64,000 bases of DNA from assembly GCA_021234155.1 (NCBI GenBank), contig JAJEKV010000038.1, forward strand, positions 10,006,092 through 10,070,091. Direction: 5' to 3'. The stretch comes from Isoetes taiwanensis. Taxonomy: Eukaryota > Streptophyta > Lycopodiopsida > Isoetales > Isoetaceae. Position numbers and translations under genes: made by a program. The notes beneath the pieces were generated by a model that was given only the letters and a program-made list of their open reading frames with translations, was not told the DNA's origin and made no database searches. Positions 34,311-46,734 of this stretch are shown in pieces (position 1 is the stretch's first letter; each line of letters starts with the position of its first letter).

Positions 34311-35085
34311 CTCTATTAAATCACACATTTCTATAAAATCAAAAGCCAACACAAGTTCGCATATGTACTAAAGGCATATACGAAACCTCTTTTATAAAAA
34401 TTGAAAGTTGTAAGTAAAAGGCATAAAACATTACCTATTTACTGTTTTGTCCATGGTGCTTTGTTGACAATCCATGAATTGGTTCTCCTCCCTACATTAA
34501 TGTAGATAGAGCTTCAACGTTGGATACTCTCATTAGATTTAAAAATATCAAGGTAAGTTTTGTAAGTTGTTTCTTGCGAGAATAAATTGGCAACTTGCTT
34601 TAGCTAGGCAGACTAGGAAAGGCCAAAACATTTGGCGTCTATCTTGCACCGCCATCCCCGGATTGAGAAGAGGAAAACATTTGCAATGCTATTGCCGGAT
34701 TGGAAGAAGTAGATGTCACCATCGGACCCGTTTCGCATTAGCTTTAGCTGTATCTTAGAGGCACCTACACCCTAACTAGCTTTCTGCTCATCGGGCCAAA
34801 GGCGGATTTTGATTCCCAAAAGTAGATGGCAGGCGTTTTTCCTTCCTTCATTGAAGTAACGGTAAAGCAGAAATCTTGAAATAGGTTCAATCTAATGCAG
34901 GATACCAGTTCAGGGATGCTTAAGAATGCCACCAAAAACACCCAGATGCCTCAAATTTGATGCATCTGGCCTTTTTCCATCTGCAAAAACCATGCACATT
35001 TTCTGGTTTAATGAGTTTTCCGGATCCATTTTATCAATTCTCTTACTTTTGTCTGATCTAATGTCATTCTCGAGCTGCGACTCGC
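34311..35085. other. Intergenic DNA
   Basis: No supported gene seen. Short frames near 34.57-34.76 kb look non-coding. Confidence 0.3.
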
Positions 35086-35466
35086 ATGACACAACAACGC
35101 CCGTTCTCTTCGCCCAGCAGTGTTTCAGGTTATGTTCTATGCTCTCATGCAGAGGAGGGGCTTCCTCTTGCATGGGTTGACCTTTCGTGGCATTTCCTAT
35201 CATTCTTGTTTCTCTTCGACCTGACCTTTCTGGCGTGTATCCCTTCTGGCGTTTCTTATCGTTCTCGGTTCTCTTCTACCTTGGCTGCGTTGACCTTTCT
35301 GGCGCATCCCTTCTGGCGTTTCCTATCTTTTCGTATCTCTTCCTATCCTTCGTCCTCGCTTCTACCTCGGCATTCCTCCACTATGGGGCAATTCTTGAGC
35401 CTTCATCTCGGATCGGCGGGGAAGTTCTCTTCTTTCGGCGTTGTTGTGTCATCGAAGTCGCGGCTT

Positions 35467-36722
35467 CGAGAATGCGGTCGATCCAAACCGGATCGCGATT
35501 CTCGAGCAGACAGAGCATGCAAAGAGTTACATCGTTACTGCATGCATTGCATGCATTTCGAACCTCTCATCCGGTTAGGGGATCGCTATTTCTTCGCATT
35601 GCGCCCGGCTTCTCATCGGGCTTTCTCTTAGCCGGTGTTTGGGGTTATGTTCTATGCTCTCCCTCCCTCCCTCCCTTAAGTATTTTGTTTATATATGTTG
35701 TTGGCGCGTGGTACGGCTTTAATCGACCCTCGGCTTTTTTTGAGGTTTTGTTCTTCTCTATTGTGTTTTGTGGTCTTATGCAGTGCAGGCGTTGCCGCGG
35801 CGTTTGGTTTCTTTTGGGCGTGGGTTTTGGGAAGTTTAGCATTGGCGTTGTCTAAGCCTTTGCCTGGGGCTTATCGCTAGGGTTTTCCTCGAAAACCGAA
35901 GGTGAGGGTTTTTTAATCCGTGATAAGCCCTAGGCGGTACACTAACCAAACATCTATGATATATTTTTGTATTTTGGGGTCGGTGTTAGATCGATATTCC
36001 CGTATTTTTTGTTTTTGGGTAGCTTATATGCGCTACATTCTTCACCATTTAATTGGAACTATTGGGATGAATAGAAAAGCCCCATCCATCCATTGGATGG
36101 GGCTTTTCATTCATCCCAGAAAGGTAATTACAATGGTAGAGAGTGGGTAGTCGATATCGCAAGCTACCCAAAACAAAAAATACGTGGAATATCCGTCATA
36201 ACACTCGACCCCAAAATACAAAAATATATCATAGATGTTTGGTTAGTGTACCGCTTAGGCTTATCACGGATTAAAAACCCCACTTCGGTTTTCGAGGAAA
36301 AACCCTAGCGATAAGCCCTAGGCAAAGGCTTCGACAACGCGGGCCGCTAAACTTCCCAAAACCCACGCCCAAAAGAAACCAACGTCCGGCAACGCCCAAG
36401 ACTGCAAGACCACAAAAACACAATAGAGAAGAACAAAACCTCAAAAAGCGAGGGTCGATTAAAGCGCCGCGCCACGCGAACAACATATATAAACAAAATA
36501 CTTAAGGGAGGGAGGGAGGGAGAGCATAGAACATAACCTGAAACACTGCTGGGCGAAGAGAAAGCGCCGATGAGAAGCTGAAGGCGAATGCAGGAAGAAA
36601 TAGCGATCCCCTAACCGGATGAGAGGCCCGAAATGCATGCAATGCATGCAGGCAACGCATGCAACTCTTGCATGCTCGTCTGGCTCGAGAATCGCGATCC
36701 GTCGGATCGATCTGCATTTCTT
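35467..36722. repeat. 1.25-kb long inverted repeat (foldback element)
   Basis: The two arms, about 35467-36087 and 36095-36722, are inverted copies of each other. The centre is GCCCCATCC-atccatt-GGATGGGGC at 36079-36103. Arm landmarks in both are GGATCGCGATTCTCGAG at the outer end, GTTATGTTCTATGCTCTCCC, TTAAGTATTTTGTTTATATA, GGGCGTGGGTTTTGGGAAG and GATATATTTTTGTATTTTGG. The arms differ by many substitutions and small indels, so they are not a simple assembly mirror. Open frames of up to 222 codons cross the arms but match nothing and are mirrored on both strands. A partial extra copy (CGCCCAGCAGTGTTTCAGGT) lies at about 35109. Confidence 0.9.
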
Positions 36723-37340
36723 AGATGGGTAACTTCTCGACTTCTACATTATTAGAAAATCCTGAGCTGTGTTATCACCCTCACTCTCCCTACCGTGTTT
36801 GATCAGGATATTTGATGATGTCTCTAACAGAGTATAAGCTGCCTTGGAATGATGCTGAAAATAAGAAGAGTTCTGTGATGGTCATAGGTATTTACAACCT
36901 TTTATGTGTGAAGGCCATTCAAGGACAGCTTAAGGTTGCCACAAAAGAAAGAGGAAATGGGTAAGAATGATGCTATTTTAGTCCATTTAATCTGAAGCAT
37001 TGATTTTGTATTTTTTTTCTCTATTAAAATTGCAATTTAGAAGATGATGCTAGACGGAACCGTCGAAAGGTAAACCATCTCAAGCTATAAGATAGATCAT
37101 ACAAATCATGTTTTAGACTGTGTTTTCTTAATGATTGTCCTCGTGTTTTGGCAGATAGACACTATTGTTGATCTTCTGATGGATTGCTGAAGATGCCCAT
37201 TATGCCTTTGAAGCGAATCTGCAAGAAAAATAATATTGTTGAGAAAAACTTTACCTGAATCTGACGTATTTCTAAGAAAATACCCACATTTTGCCATTCT
37301 GTAAGGATGATCATCTTTAATTTTAGGTGTGCTCACTTGG
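36723..37340. other. Mostly non-coding; one exon-like word
   Basis: The plus strand reads SLTEYKLPWNDAENKKSSVM at about 36822-36885, followed by GTATTTAC as a possible donor. Not recognised. Nothing else supported. Confidence 0.25.
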
Positions 37341-37444
37341 GGACAATCGGCCTAGCAACTACCATCGATCCCACAATATTTTTTTTTCAAGTGGTAACAC
37401 AATGACCAACCTAAGCTAATCTACCTACTAAATGCAATCTAATT

Positions 37445-37818
37445 CTATTCAAACAAACTTAAGGCAACATGCTGCTGCCAATACCTTTTCAAATGCAAGA
37501 TATTGATAGACTTAGGTAGCTCTCTATCTTCAATAATAGATTTCAGCCAATAAGAATCCTTACCTGTTGCTCCAAGCACCTCAAAAGGACCTTCCCATAA
37601 GCTCTCAAACTTCGTAGCATCTCCCTTGCCTTGTTCCATTTAAGCACCAATTCTCCTCTTTTTAGAGTCTTGAAGCTTGTAAGTAGTCTTGAAGGCTGCT
37701 ATACCTTTGGCTCTTTTGATAAGAATGGCATTTTCCACCTTAACCATGTGCTCCTCTAGCTGCACCAATCTCACACACCTTTCCTTTGGTGCATCCTCTA
37801 TTTCCAAATTAAATCTAT
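37445..37818 (-). pseudogene. Ty3/gypsy integrase C-terminal part, separated from its core
   Basis: The minus strand reads EDAPKERCVRLVQLEEHMVK, KTTYKLQDSKKRRIGA, a stop, then KFESLWEGPFEVLGATGKDS and LHLKRYW. This is the integrase C-terminal G-P-F module seen in Tat-like gypsy polyproteins. It continues the integrase core at 41779-42257 once the intervening insertion (37820-41778) is set aside. A stop codon and a one-base frame difference at the junction show it is dead. Confidence 0.75.
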
Positions 37819-37830
37819 ACTAGTAATGAA

Positions 37831-37847
37831 GCCCGGCGTTGCCGGGC
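37831..37847 (-). repeat. Helitron 3' hairpin
   Basis: Seven-base perfect stem GCCCGGC/GCCGGGC with a GTT loop, seven bases from the terminal CTAG. A related CCGGGCTTCATTAAGG word recurs at about 40741-40756 inside the element in the other orientation. Confidence 0.85.
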
Positions 37848-40800
37848 TTTAGCTACAACATGTTATTAATTTGTTTGTTATTCGCACATGGAAATATCAT
37901 CAGGTTTATTCAATGCAACGTGGCAATATGGGCATAGTGTAAATGTACATGAGTCATAAGATGTGGTTGAGCTTGGTTAGTTAAGATTGCATTAGCTATA
38001 CTGGTTATATCACATAACTAAACAATAGTTGCCTGCCTTATTTTATAAGTAGACATGAATGGTTGGATACAAATCGGCCATTGAGGAAAAATGGTTGTGT
38101 GTTTATTATGAAAGAGTGCGATAAATTGGATCATTTGTTTTGTATGTAATACCTTCATTCTATATAAATGTAATTCCATCATTCGTGACAAAGTATCGGT
38201 AGTTGTTACGCATACTATTTTGGTAGTTGTTATGCATACTATTTATATAAAGCATGTCACTTGGTGGCAGATACCGATTGAAACTTAAGAAGTTATATAA
38301 TTATTTTGGTATTATTGATAAAGAATGATCTCAAACATGAGAGCCAAAAAGCTCTGAGAGATGCAACGACATCAAAAGAAGCGTTGAAGACCCCGGAATC
38401 ATGTAATTAAGGGTATTGTTTCCCATGTCATAGTCATGCCAAAATCATGGCCTTCCATCTTTGCAAATTTAACTGCTCTTAAATTATGTGAAAAAGGAAA
38501 AGATCTTAGATGGATCAATTGACTTGAATAACCTAGACAATGTGAGAACCTGTTTTGATATAACCTCAACAAAGGCATCAACGATATCTGGGGTAATATC
38601 AAATAAATACCCATCTAGAAGCTGCATGCTGCTTGAAAGGCATGAACCAATGAAGCAATGGAAACATATCTATTTCAACGGCCATTTCTTACAATCAGAA
38701 AATTTAAAACCTTACCAAGCTAAGAGATTTGATAAGCATGTCACTACCAATTATAAGTTTCTAGAAGATAGTTGTCTTGTAAGATGCAGAGTAATAATGT
38801 TCAACTACAACTGTTAGCTGAAAGTATTAATTTAAGTAGGCATAGGAATGCCACTTATCTCCATCCAGGCTTCAAGAACCTAACCATTGCCTTTATATCG
38901 ATCCTTCTGCAATACCGATCGTTCTGCAGTTGAGGGCACTTCAAGGACAATATAATAAGCAAGAGTTTCCCATTATGATATTGCAAACGTGAAAAGAAAG
39001 AAATCAGTATCTGGGAATAACTTATAGCAATTAATATTAGAAGTCCCAAGATAGTAAGCACCATCGACAAACAATCTATAGCCCAAGAAAATGCAAAAAA
39101 ACATGAATATCAATGCATTGCATGATTTAAATCAGAAGTCAAAAGCTACATAATATGCTTACCCATCGTCGAATTGCAGAATGATGTCAGAGCTAATGAT
39201 GCACAAAATAATTGTGTAGCTTGTTGCTTTTGGATGGACATAAGATATCAAGCTCGCCCAAAGCTAAAGCTAGAGCCTGCAGTAGTAGTGGTCCCTATAG
39301 CAATGAAGATGTAGTCCTAGATCAAAGTAGAGATTCAGCTATGCACTTGGTAAATATGCCATCGAACAGTTATAGCTACCTAATAAAGAGAACAACTTCT
39401 AAAACATGATCATCTCATGAGTTCTTATTATTTTGCATGAGTGCGACAATGCTTTGCAGCCTAAATGCTCTTAAACACAACATCGTTCTTGTGTTTATGC
39501 ATTTCCAGCATATCATAATGTAAGATTTTCCTGAACAGATAAGGTCAACAACAATAGAGGAGGATCTGCTGGATAGATAAGATCAACAACAATGGAGAAG
39601 ACTTCAACTCAACTTTGAAAATTCAGTAAAACATATTATGAACCTCCAAGGAATGCTTCAAATTATTCCCATATTTCTTTTTGGAACAAAAAGGAGTCCA
39701 GTCCGACATTAATTTATGGTGATTGAAAGAGATTTTAGATAGGTATGAAACTCTTCTGCTCGACTGGCCATTTGCAAGCAATGGCAGCGACAATGTCTAT
39801 TGTTTTGCGCTTCCCTAAGTATCATAAACATTGTCATCCTGTTTATAATAGGATCTAATTCTTACAGTTTCAGTCAGTTATTGGTCTTTTACAGCTTCAG
39901 AAAGACAATGGTCTGGTAATACCTGTGGAGATCATTGATACACAGATTGTCATTCCACATCAAAACCCAAGTGGGACATGCAATTGATGCCTGCTAACCA
40001 ATGGGAGGAGCATGAGGAACTGCTGTACTAACTTATCTTTTTGTAGCAAGAATGAATTTCTTAGACACAGAAGTAGCTCCAAATCAAGACAATTGCTCCA
40101 AATCAACACAACTGGAACTTTCTGTTACAAAACACTGGAGGTTTCCTAGAGAATAAAGACGTAAAATGATCAATAAGTAAAGCTCATTACATTCTGCACA
40201 TGGTCCTGTGACCATAGGGTGTGGGGCTCACTATATTCTGCATGTGGTCCTCTAACAACAGGGTGTTTGACACCAAGAGATATATTCCTTTACATGCTGC
40301 ACATGGTCCTTTGCACATTGTCCTCTGACAACACGATGTTTGAGACCAAAGAATATATTCTTGCAAGAGAATTCAGAAGCTCTATGCTCTTCTGTTAGAA
40401 AAATAAGAACATGGCAAGTAGTTTGTATTGCACTGCACGTCAAGAATAACATAGAGAATTTACTTTAAACGTAAGCTACCATTAAATCTCCCAAAGCCAC
40501 TAAAACTAACATTCAAGAAAAAAAGTTAACTATAGTAAGTACTTTTATGAGACATCCAACTACACAAATGGGTCTTTGCTCTCATGAAGTTGTAGGGGTA
40601 ATTAGAGCACAGCTATTTCCAGAGGAACAATACTAAAATTTGACACACAGTGATTTGTACCTATAACGTTTGGTTATGAGATATCAAATGAAAGACACAA
40701 CGTAGTCATACCAAACATATCCGCATGAATGCGGAGGATGCCGGGCTTCATTAAGGCTTACACCTAAGCCCGTGCTTCCTCTTAAAACTGCAAGAATTAA

Positions 40801-40864
40801 CCACCCATATGATTATCTAAAGAGTAATCTGAAGAAATATATATGAAGTAAACTCATTGGTGAG

Positions 40865-41360
40865 CTAATCCGTTCTAATGCTTACCCCGCCGGCTTTTTG
40901 GATGCGAACTGTGAGAGCCGACATGCAAAACCAAGCCTTCCAACCTGCTCGCAATTCTCTTCGGAAAAACAGTCGATATTTGTCGTGATGGATCAACACA
41001 TTAGACTTGCTCCTCCGATATGTAGAACACTTGCTCTTGCAGGTTTGCCCCACATTTAACCTCCATCGCTTCACCCCACCGGACTGATGATGGAAGATAG
41101 CGATGGCCCTGTGATGATCTTTGTGATTTTGGGCGGATCTATGGCAAGTTCCCCTAGCTCTGTGGCCTTGCAAACATGCCCACATGCCCCGCAAACTCAC
41201 CCACAAGCTTTTGAGCTTCAAATTTCGACCCGGACTCGGGGGATGCGGCAAAAATCGATCCTCAAGCTTTGCAAATTTGCCCACAAAGCTAGATCCCGCA
41301 GATCCGATCATGCGGCCACACTGTTTGCTTGCCAACAACCGGATTTGCCTCTGCTAAAAT
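40865..41360 (-). other. G+C-richer block inside the Helitron-like element
   Basis: Open for 157 codons on the minus strand (starting MLASKQCGRMIGSAGSSFVG) and 91 on the plus. Neither reads as a known protein. Composition differs from the A+T-rich remainder, so it could be a captured host fragment. Confidence 0.3.
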
Positions 41361-41778
41361 AAGCCATGCCATCACAATCTCATAGCCTCCTTTACGTACG
41401 TATGCAAGGACATCACAAAACCCTCATCCGCCCTAAAAAAATATGCTCGATCCTTGCATGTCAAGCTCGGACAAAATACCATCATGTATACGTAAATCAT
41501 CTCCTCATTTACCCACCGCCCATCTAACAGGGAAAAAAATAAGAAATCGCCCGGCTAAAATCTATGCGGATGCTTAACATTGCATTGCATGGATATAGGA
41601 TCATTCGACGACTTTGTAAAGCTTAAAACCCCTTCTAAATAATAGCACGAAAACTTATCCGATTTTTGGAAGGACGGAAATATTTTTCTCGCAACCGAAA
41701 CCATGAAATCTTAGGAAATCAATTAAAAAAATTTCCAAAAATATTTTTCGCCATATCGGACAATCCCAAATTAAAAGA

Positions 41779-42262
41779 TTGATGCCAATCTAAGAGAGGG
41801 TAACTTGAGCTCAATAAGGATAATAGACTCAATGCCATACACAAGGCTAAAGGGTGTGTGCTTGGTAGATGCCTTAATAGTGGTCCTATAAGCCCATAGA
41901 GCATCATGAAGCTTGATGTGCCAATCTCGTTTTAAAATACTAATGGTTTTCTTGAGTATTGACTTAAGCACCTTGTTAATAGACTCAGCTTGGCCATTTC
42001 CTTGAGGATAGAAGATAGATAGATAGATAGCTCTTAGTGTGCTTGACTTTGAGGATAGATAGCCATGTCACTATGACTTTGTTCATGAATTGGGATCCCC
42101 TATCAGATATAAGCTTGAATGGGATGCCAAACCTAGCAGAAATATTTTCATGGAGAAACCTTGCAGTAGTAAAAGCATTTGCCTCTCTAAGTGGGACTGC
42201 CTTAGCTACAAGGATGTATTGGTGTTGTGCTGATGAAGGAGGGTCTATAGGACCCATGAAAT
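41779..42262 (-). pseudogene. Ty3/gypsy (Tat-like) integrase core, decayed
   Basis: The minus strand reads MGPIDPPSSAQHQYILVA, then FGIPFKLISDRGSQFMNKV, NGQAESINKVLKSILKK and DALWAYRTTIKASTKHTPF. These include two of the D,D-35-E catalytic positions (D of SDRG, E of GQAES). The NGQAE-NK and ALWAYRT-TPF-LVYG pattern fits the Tat/Ogre side of gypsy, not chromoviruses. A (GATA)n expansion at about 42011-42029 disrupts the frame. The catalytic D of the first motif lies at the very edge of the fragment, where the tandem array begins. Confidence 0.75.
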
Positions 42263-42270
42263 CAAGTTAC

Positions 42271-44030
42271 TTAATACCAGTAAGTTGGATGCTTTGGACT
42301 TATGCCCAGAGTTAGAACCCCATTCCGAGCTCGATAGTTTGGCCGAACTGGAGGAACAAGTCATTTTTCTGCCGTGCCCCTATGTCGAGAAAGGAAAAAT
42401 TTGGGGCTTGGCACATCCATGTGGTGGATGGCCAATTTTGTTTTTCAGGGTCATTTCTTGGGACATAAGCTACCATTTGAACGGTGGGATTAACAGATGG
42501 AGGTGTTTTGCTTCCCCGATAATTATACCCTATTAAATCTGTAGGGTTTACAATTTGGCAGCCTTCCCTACCTCTGAAGTTGTTGAGAGCTTGCATCAAG
42601 GTTCCCTCGAGGCTTTGAAGAGAGACCTCAAGAGGGAGAACGAAAAAACCCTCCCCATGCACCGGTTCCAAACTTGCGGCGAAGCCATGGCTCGTAATAA
42701 AAGGGACATCGTGACGATTGTGCATGCCAGAAGGCTCGAAATGAGCGATTCGATTGCACGATTGCATCCGAAAGGTCATAGTTATCCCATGGCACATGGT
42801 TATGGGCAGAACAATCGATCAAATACCCAGATTACCAAGTACATACTATCTTTACACTATAGCACTAGGCTAGTAGTGCATTGAGCGAAAGGTTGACTAG
42901 TTGCCTATAGCAATTTGAGTTTGGCAGAGTTAGAACCCCATTCCGAGCTTGATAGTTTGGCCGAACTGATGGAACAAGTCATTTTTCTGCCGTGCCCCTA
43001 TGTCGAGAAAGGGAAAATTTGGGGATTGGCAGATCCATGTGGTGGATGGCCAATTTTTTTTTCAGGGTCATTTCTTGAGACGTAAGCTACCATTTGAACG
43101 GTGGGATTAACAGATGGAGTTGTTTTGATTCCCCGATAATTAAACCCTATTAAATCTGTAGGGTTTAGGATTTGGCAGCCTTTCCTACCTCTGAAGTTGT
43201 TGAGAGCTTGCATGCAGGGTTCCCTCGAGGCTTTGAAGAGAGACCTCAAGAGGGAGAACGAAAAAACCCTCCCCATGCATCGGTTCCAAACCTGCCGCGC
43301 GCAACGATGGCTCGTAACAAGCAGGACATCTTACGACTGTGCATGCCAGAAGGCTCGAAATGACAGTTCGATTGCACGATTGCATCCGAAAGGTCAGAGT
43401 TATATCAAGGCACATGGTTGTTCCTACAGTAAGTTGTATGCTTTGGACTTATGCCCAGAGTTAGAACCCCATTACGAGCTCGATAGTTTGGCCGAACTGG
43501 AGGAACAAGTCATTTTTCTGCCGTGTCCCTATGTCGAAAAAGGGAAAATTTAGGGATTGGCACATCCATGTGGTGGATGGCCAATTTTTTTTTTCAAGGT
43601 CATTTTACCATTTGAACGGTGGGATTAACAGATGGAGTTGTTTTGCTTCCCCGATAATTAAACCCTATTAAATCTGTAGGGTTTACAATTTGGCAGCCTT
43701 CCCTACCTCTGAAGTTGTTGAGAGCTTGCGTGCAGGGTTCCCTCGAGGCTTTGAAGAGATACCTCAAGAGGGAGAACGAAAAAACCCTCCCCATGCATCG
43801 GTTCCAAACTTGCCGCGCAACGATGGCTCGTAACAAGCAGGACATCGTACGACTGTGCATGCCAGAAGGCTCGAAATGACAGTTCGATTGCACAATTGCA
43901 TCCGAAAGGTCAGAGTTATCCCACGACACATGGTTGTGAAGTAGACAATCGATCAAATACCCAGATTACCAAGTACATACTATCTTTACACTATAGCACT
44001 AGGCTAGTAGTGCATTGAGCGAAAGGTTGA
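42271..44030. repeat. ~665-bp tandem repeat array, left part
   Basis: Three copies (one shortened) of a unit beginning TAAGTTGGATGCTTTGGAC. Each contains GTTAGAACCCCATTCCGAGC, TGAACGGTGGGATTAACAG, CCCTATTAAATCTGTAGGG and AAACCCTCCCCATGCA, and ends AGCGAAAGGTTGACTAG. Short open frames recur in each unit without a known domain. The array continues at 57143, beyond the chromovirus. Confidence 0.85.
44026..44030. repeat. Target site duplication GTTGA (left)
   Basis: GTTGA next to the LTR start is repeated at 57143-57147. The uninterrupted array unit at 42890-42905 reads AAAGGTTGACTAGTTGCC, confirming the insertion site. Confidence 0.9.
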
Positions 44031-45657
44031 TGTGACGCTCCCAGAATATATACGACCCTCGGACGTATACATACGGGGACTTTCCCCTCCCATGGCAATC
44101 ATATCACCATGAGCAGGGCCCTCCGTCTATTTCAGGCCATCTATGAAATGTGGCCCGAAAGAAGGACACGAAGGGGTCATTCGGCCCACGCCTTCAATGG
44201 GACTCCTACGTCGCGGAAGCATGAATACAAGGGTTAGCACACAGCATGAATATACATAAATAACCACCACAAAGGGTGGCGCATCCATCCAAAATACCGA
44301 CGGCATAGAATATGCATCTAATCCTAAGAAAACACCCAAAACCCAGGTTCTACCCCGGCTCAGACTCCAGTGAGGATCGACTGACGGCTGGGCCTCAAGA
44401 GATCAGCAGACCGAGTCTTGGCATGGCGTTGGCTGGCATAGAACATCGGCTAGGGTTGTCCACTCCATCCGCCCCTCCTGTGCACACTTTGCAGATGGGT
44501 CAATTCATGCTATGGCTTTGCTATAGCCTTCCGGAGACGCAGGTTCAAGGGATCACCCTTTGAAACTACTCCAGGTTCATGACGCCTGGTCCGATGAGGC
44601 AGGTCGGGGAAGCGTCCCCTTCCAGAATCACAGTGGTTCCATGGGTGAGCTAGAGAATACGTGCCGCATCAGCGACCCCCGCATCCGTACCCAACTTACT
44701 CACCCTAAATCTACTCAAAGTGCAAGGTGCTCCATACGGATCACACCTTCCCACCCAGGGAGTGTCAGACCCATACCCGGCCCTCTACGTGACCGGCTAT
44801 CAGGCCTAGCCCACTGTAGGAGTCTCAGGAGCCTTGTATGCTCATGCAAGACCCCACCCCTCATGTCACCACTGTGTTCCTTGTCTGGTGCTAAGCCAGA
44901 CCATAGCATCTAGGACCCGGTGGGTTCTTGTGCACAGGCCGCAATTAATGGGACTCTACAGGGCGCTATCTAGGAGCATACTACAATACACGGTTCAGAG
45001 GTCTCTACCCCCCCTTAATCCCCCCGTTTCAGAGTCAGACTAAACAAAGAGCTAACAATCCATCCTTTCAGAGTAGAAACCATAATTGAATATAAAGAGT
45101 ACTTGCTTGTACAAACAAGGGTTAGTTTCTATGATTGAATTACAAAGAGAACAGAGAAACGGACATAATCACGCGTTATCTAGAATTCACATAGCCACCT
45201 ACCTGAATTCTGGCTGGACTCATTCCCATGGGGCGCCTCCATCTCCTGGCGGTTGAAGATTCAGCTGTGGCTTCACAGGGACGACTGGTATGGTGGTTCT
45301 CTGCAGGTGATTGATGGCGCTCAGCTCCTGGCCTTCCTTGGTCGATCTTCAGGAGTCAATCCCAGGGATAGGGGTCAAGTTGGCATCCAAACTTGGCAAC
45401 CCCCATGCTGCCCAATCGATTGGGGCAGGTGGCGCCTTCCCAATTGGTAATTAGCCTAATTTCCTAGGTTATAGGTTATTATTATTAATGTGTTAAATTA
45501 GCATAGCTAATTTAATCCTTTGTAAGGTAACCCCCTAGGTTGCAATTAAGTTCCTATACCCCCATGGTAGCGTACCTTTAGGGGGTGACATGCTCGTATT
45601 TGTACGTGTCCCGTATAATTACGTGACGTAGACCGTATAAATACGTGGAACGTCACA
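44031..45657 (-). repeat. 3' LTR of the chromovirus
   Basis: 1,627 bp bounded by TGTGACG and CGTCACA. Homologous along its whole length to 55531-57142. Confidence 0.9.
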
Positions 45658-45670
45658 TTCTCCCCTCCTT
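45658..45670 (-). other. Polypurine tract
   Basis: On the minus strand AAGGAGGGGAGAA sits directly before the TGTGACG start of the 3' LTR, where plus-strand DNA synthesis is primed. Confidence 0.85.
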
Positions 45671-46145
45671 AAAAATAATGCTGTCCTCAGCATTGTGGTT
45701 AGCTAATTGAATACATATACGTAAAGCACTGAATTAGAAAATGAAGTTAAGATTGTAATTCAGACAGTAATACATTGAAGTTAAAATATCAAAGTACAAG
45801 CACCAGGGTGTTCGATACAAACTTATCATGAAGGGGGTTTAGGACCGAAGTCCAATTTAAAACATTCTGACAGCAAAAATCACACATGTAGACAAAACCA
45901 ATACGGGAAAAGTTGGGTCATCAGCAACCCTCTATACAAGGCAGGTGACGACTTGTTCACTGGCCTGCACACAACCATATACCCGTAGGTTAATAATATG
46001 ATTAAGGTGTGGTTGAAGGGACCACCCCCTACAATTAAAATAAAAATTATCTAGAAGGGAATCTATCATGTGTAGGGCTTGCAATTCATTGTGGCATGAG
46101 GAATGGTTCAGTTCCCCGTATAGCGGAATGAACGCAGTCTATTTA
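45671..46145. other. 3' untranslated part of the chromovirus
   Basis: No open frame. Lies between the chromodomain and the polypurine tract. Confidence 0.6.
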
Positions 46146-46700
46146 CTAGATGCTTTCCAAGCAAGGCGCGGTCATGTCAACATCAACAATACACCACGAC
46201 CTAGAGAACACAAAGGTGATCTCATCATCGGTTATTATTATAAGATACGATGCATCTACCCCTCTAGAACATGATTCTCGGCAAATCAAGCCTTCAAGCT
46301 TACCGCTGGGAGCGGGGTTGATAGCATCGTTGATGGTGCGGCCGTGAGATTCCCGCATGAAGTCCGGATAGTGCTTCTCAAGGTCTATCTTCATCACCCA
46401 GGTAGCATCTTCAACTGGTAAGTGCTTCCACTTGACCAAGTATTGCAACATTTGAGTCCTTCCGGGGTGCGTTTTGTAAGCTCGATCAAGAAGAGCTTGG
46501 GCACTATTTCCAACTGCTCTTGGTCATTTCTAGGAGGGTAGGGGTATCCAAAACCTCCTCTCGGATCAGGGTGTGTTGCTTCCGGAAGACTCACGGAAAG
46601 ACCTTGTGGATCTTCAAAGCGGGGTGGCAAGTCCAAGCGATATGCACGTTTCTCCCACGCGTTGGTAATCTTGAACGCCCGGCCCATCTTGGTGCCAACT
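46146..46700 (-). pseudogene. Integrase C-terminal module and chromodomain
   Basis: The minus strand reads MGRAFKITNAWEKRAYRLDL (integrase C-terminal fold). A frame change follows, then MLQYLVKWKHLPVEDATWV and LEKHYPDF, a typical chromodomain that directs integration to marked chromatin. It is separated from the main pol frame by a shift near 46.70-46.74 kb and from its own first half by another near 46.45 kb. Confidence 0.8.
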
Positions 46701-46734
46701 TCTTACAATTACCAATTTTCAGCTTTGGCTTGTT

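Larger units (their letters stand above)
37820..41778 (-). mobile_element. Helitron-like insertion, 3,959 bp, within a gypsy integrase
   Basis: On the minus strand the insertion starts TCTTTTAATTTGGG (5'-TC) at 41778. It ends with the hairpin GCCCGGC-AAC-GCCGGGC (37831-37847), then TTCATTA and CTAG at 37820. The host base before it is A (41779) and after it is T (37819), as Helitrons require, with no target duplication. The flanking sequence is one gypsy integrase split in two, which independently defines the boundaries. No Rep or helicase domain is visible, so it is non-autonomous. The interior is A+T-rich, with a G+C-richer block at 40865-41360 that is open on both strands and may be captured sequence. 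Confidence 0.75.

Noticed and set aside
35086-35855. Plus-strand frames of 181 and 222 codons
   Set aside because: They lie on one arm of the long inverted repeat, have no conserved domain, and are mirrored with breaks on the other arm.
42297-43956. Repeated 83-161-codon frames in the 665-bp array
   Set aside because: They recur because the DNA repeats; frames differ between copies through indels, so there is no sign of coding constraint.
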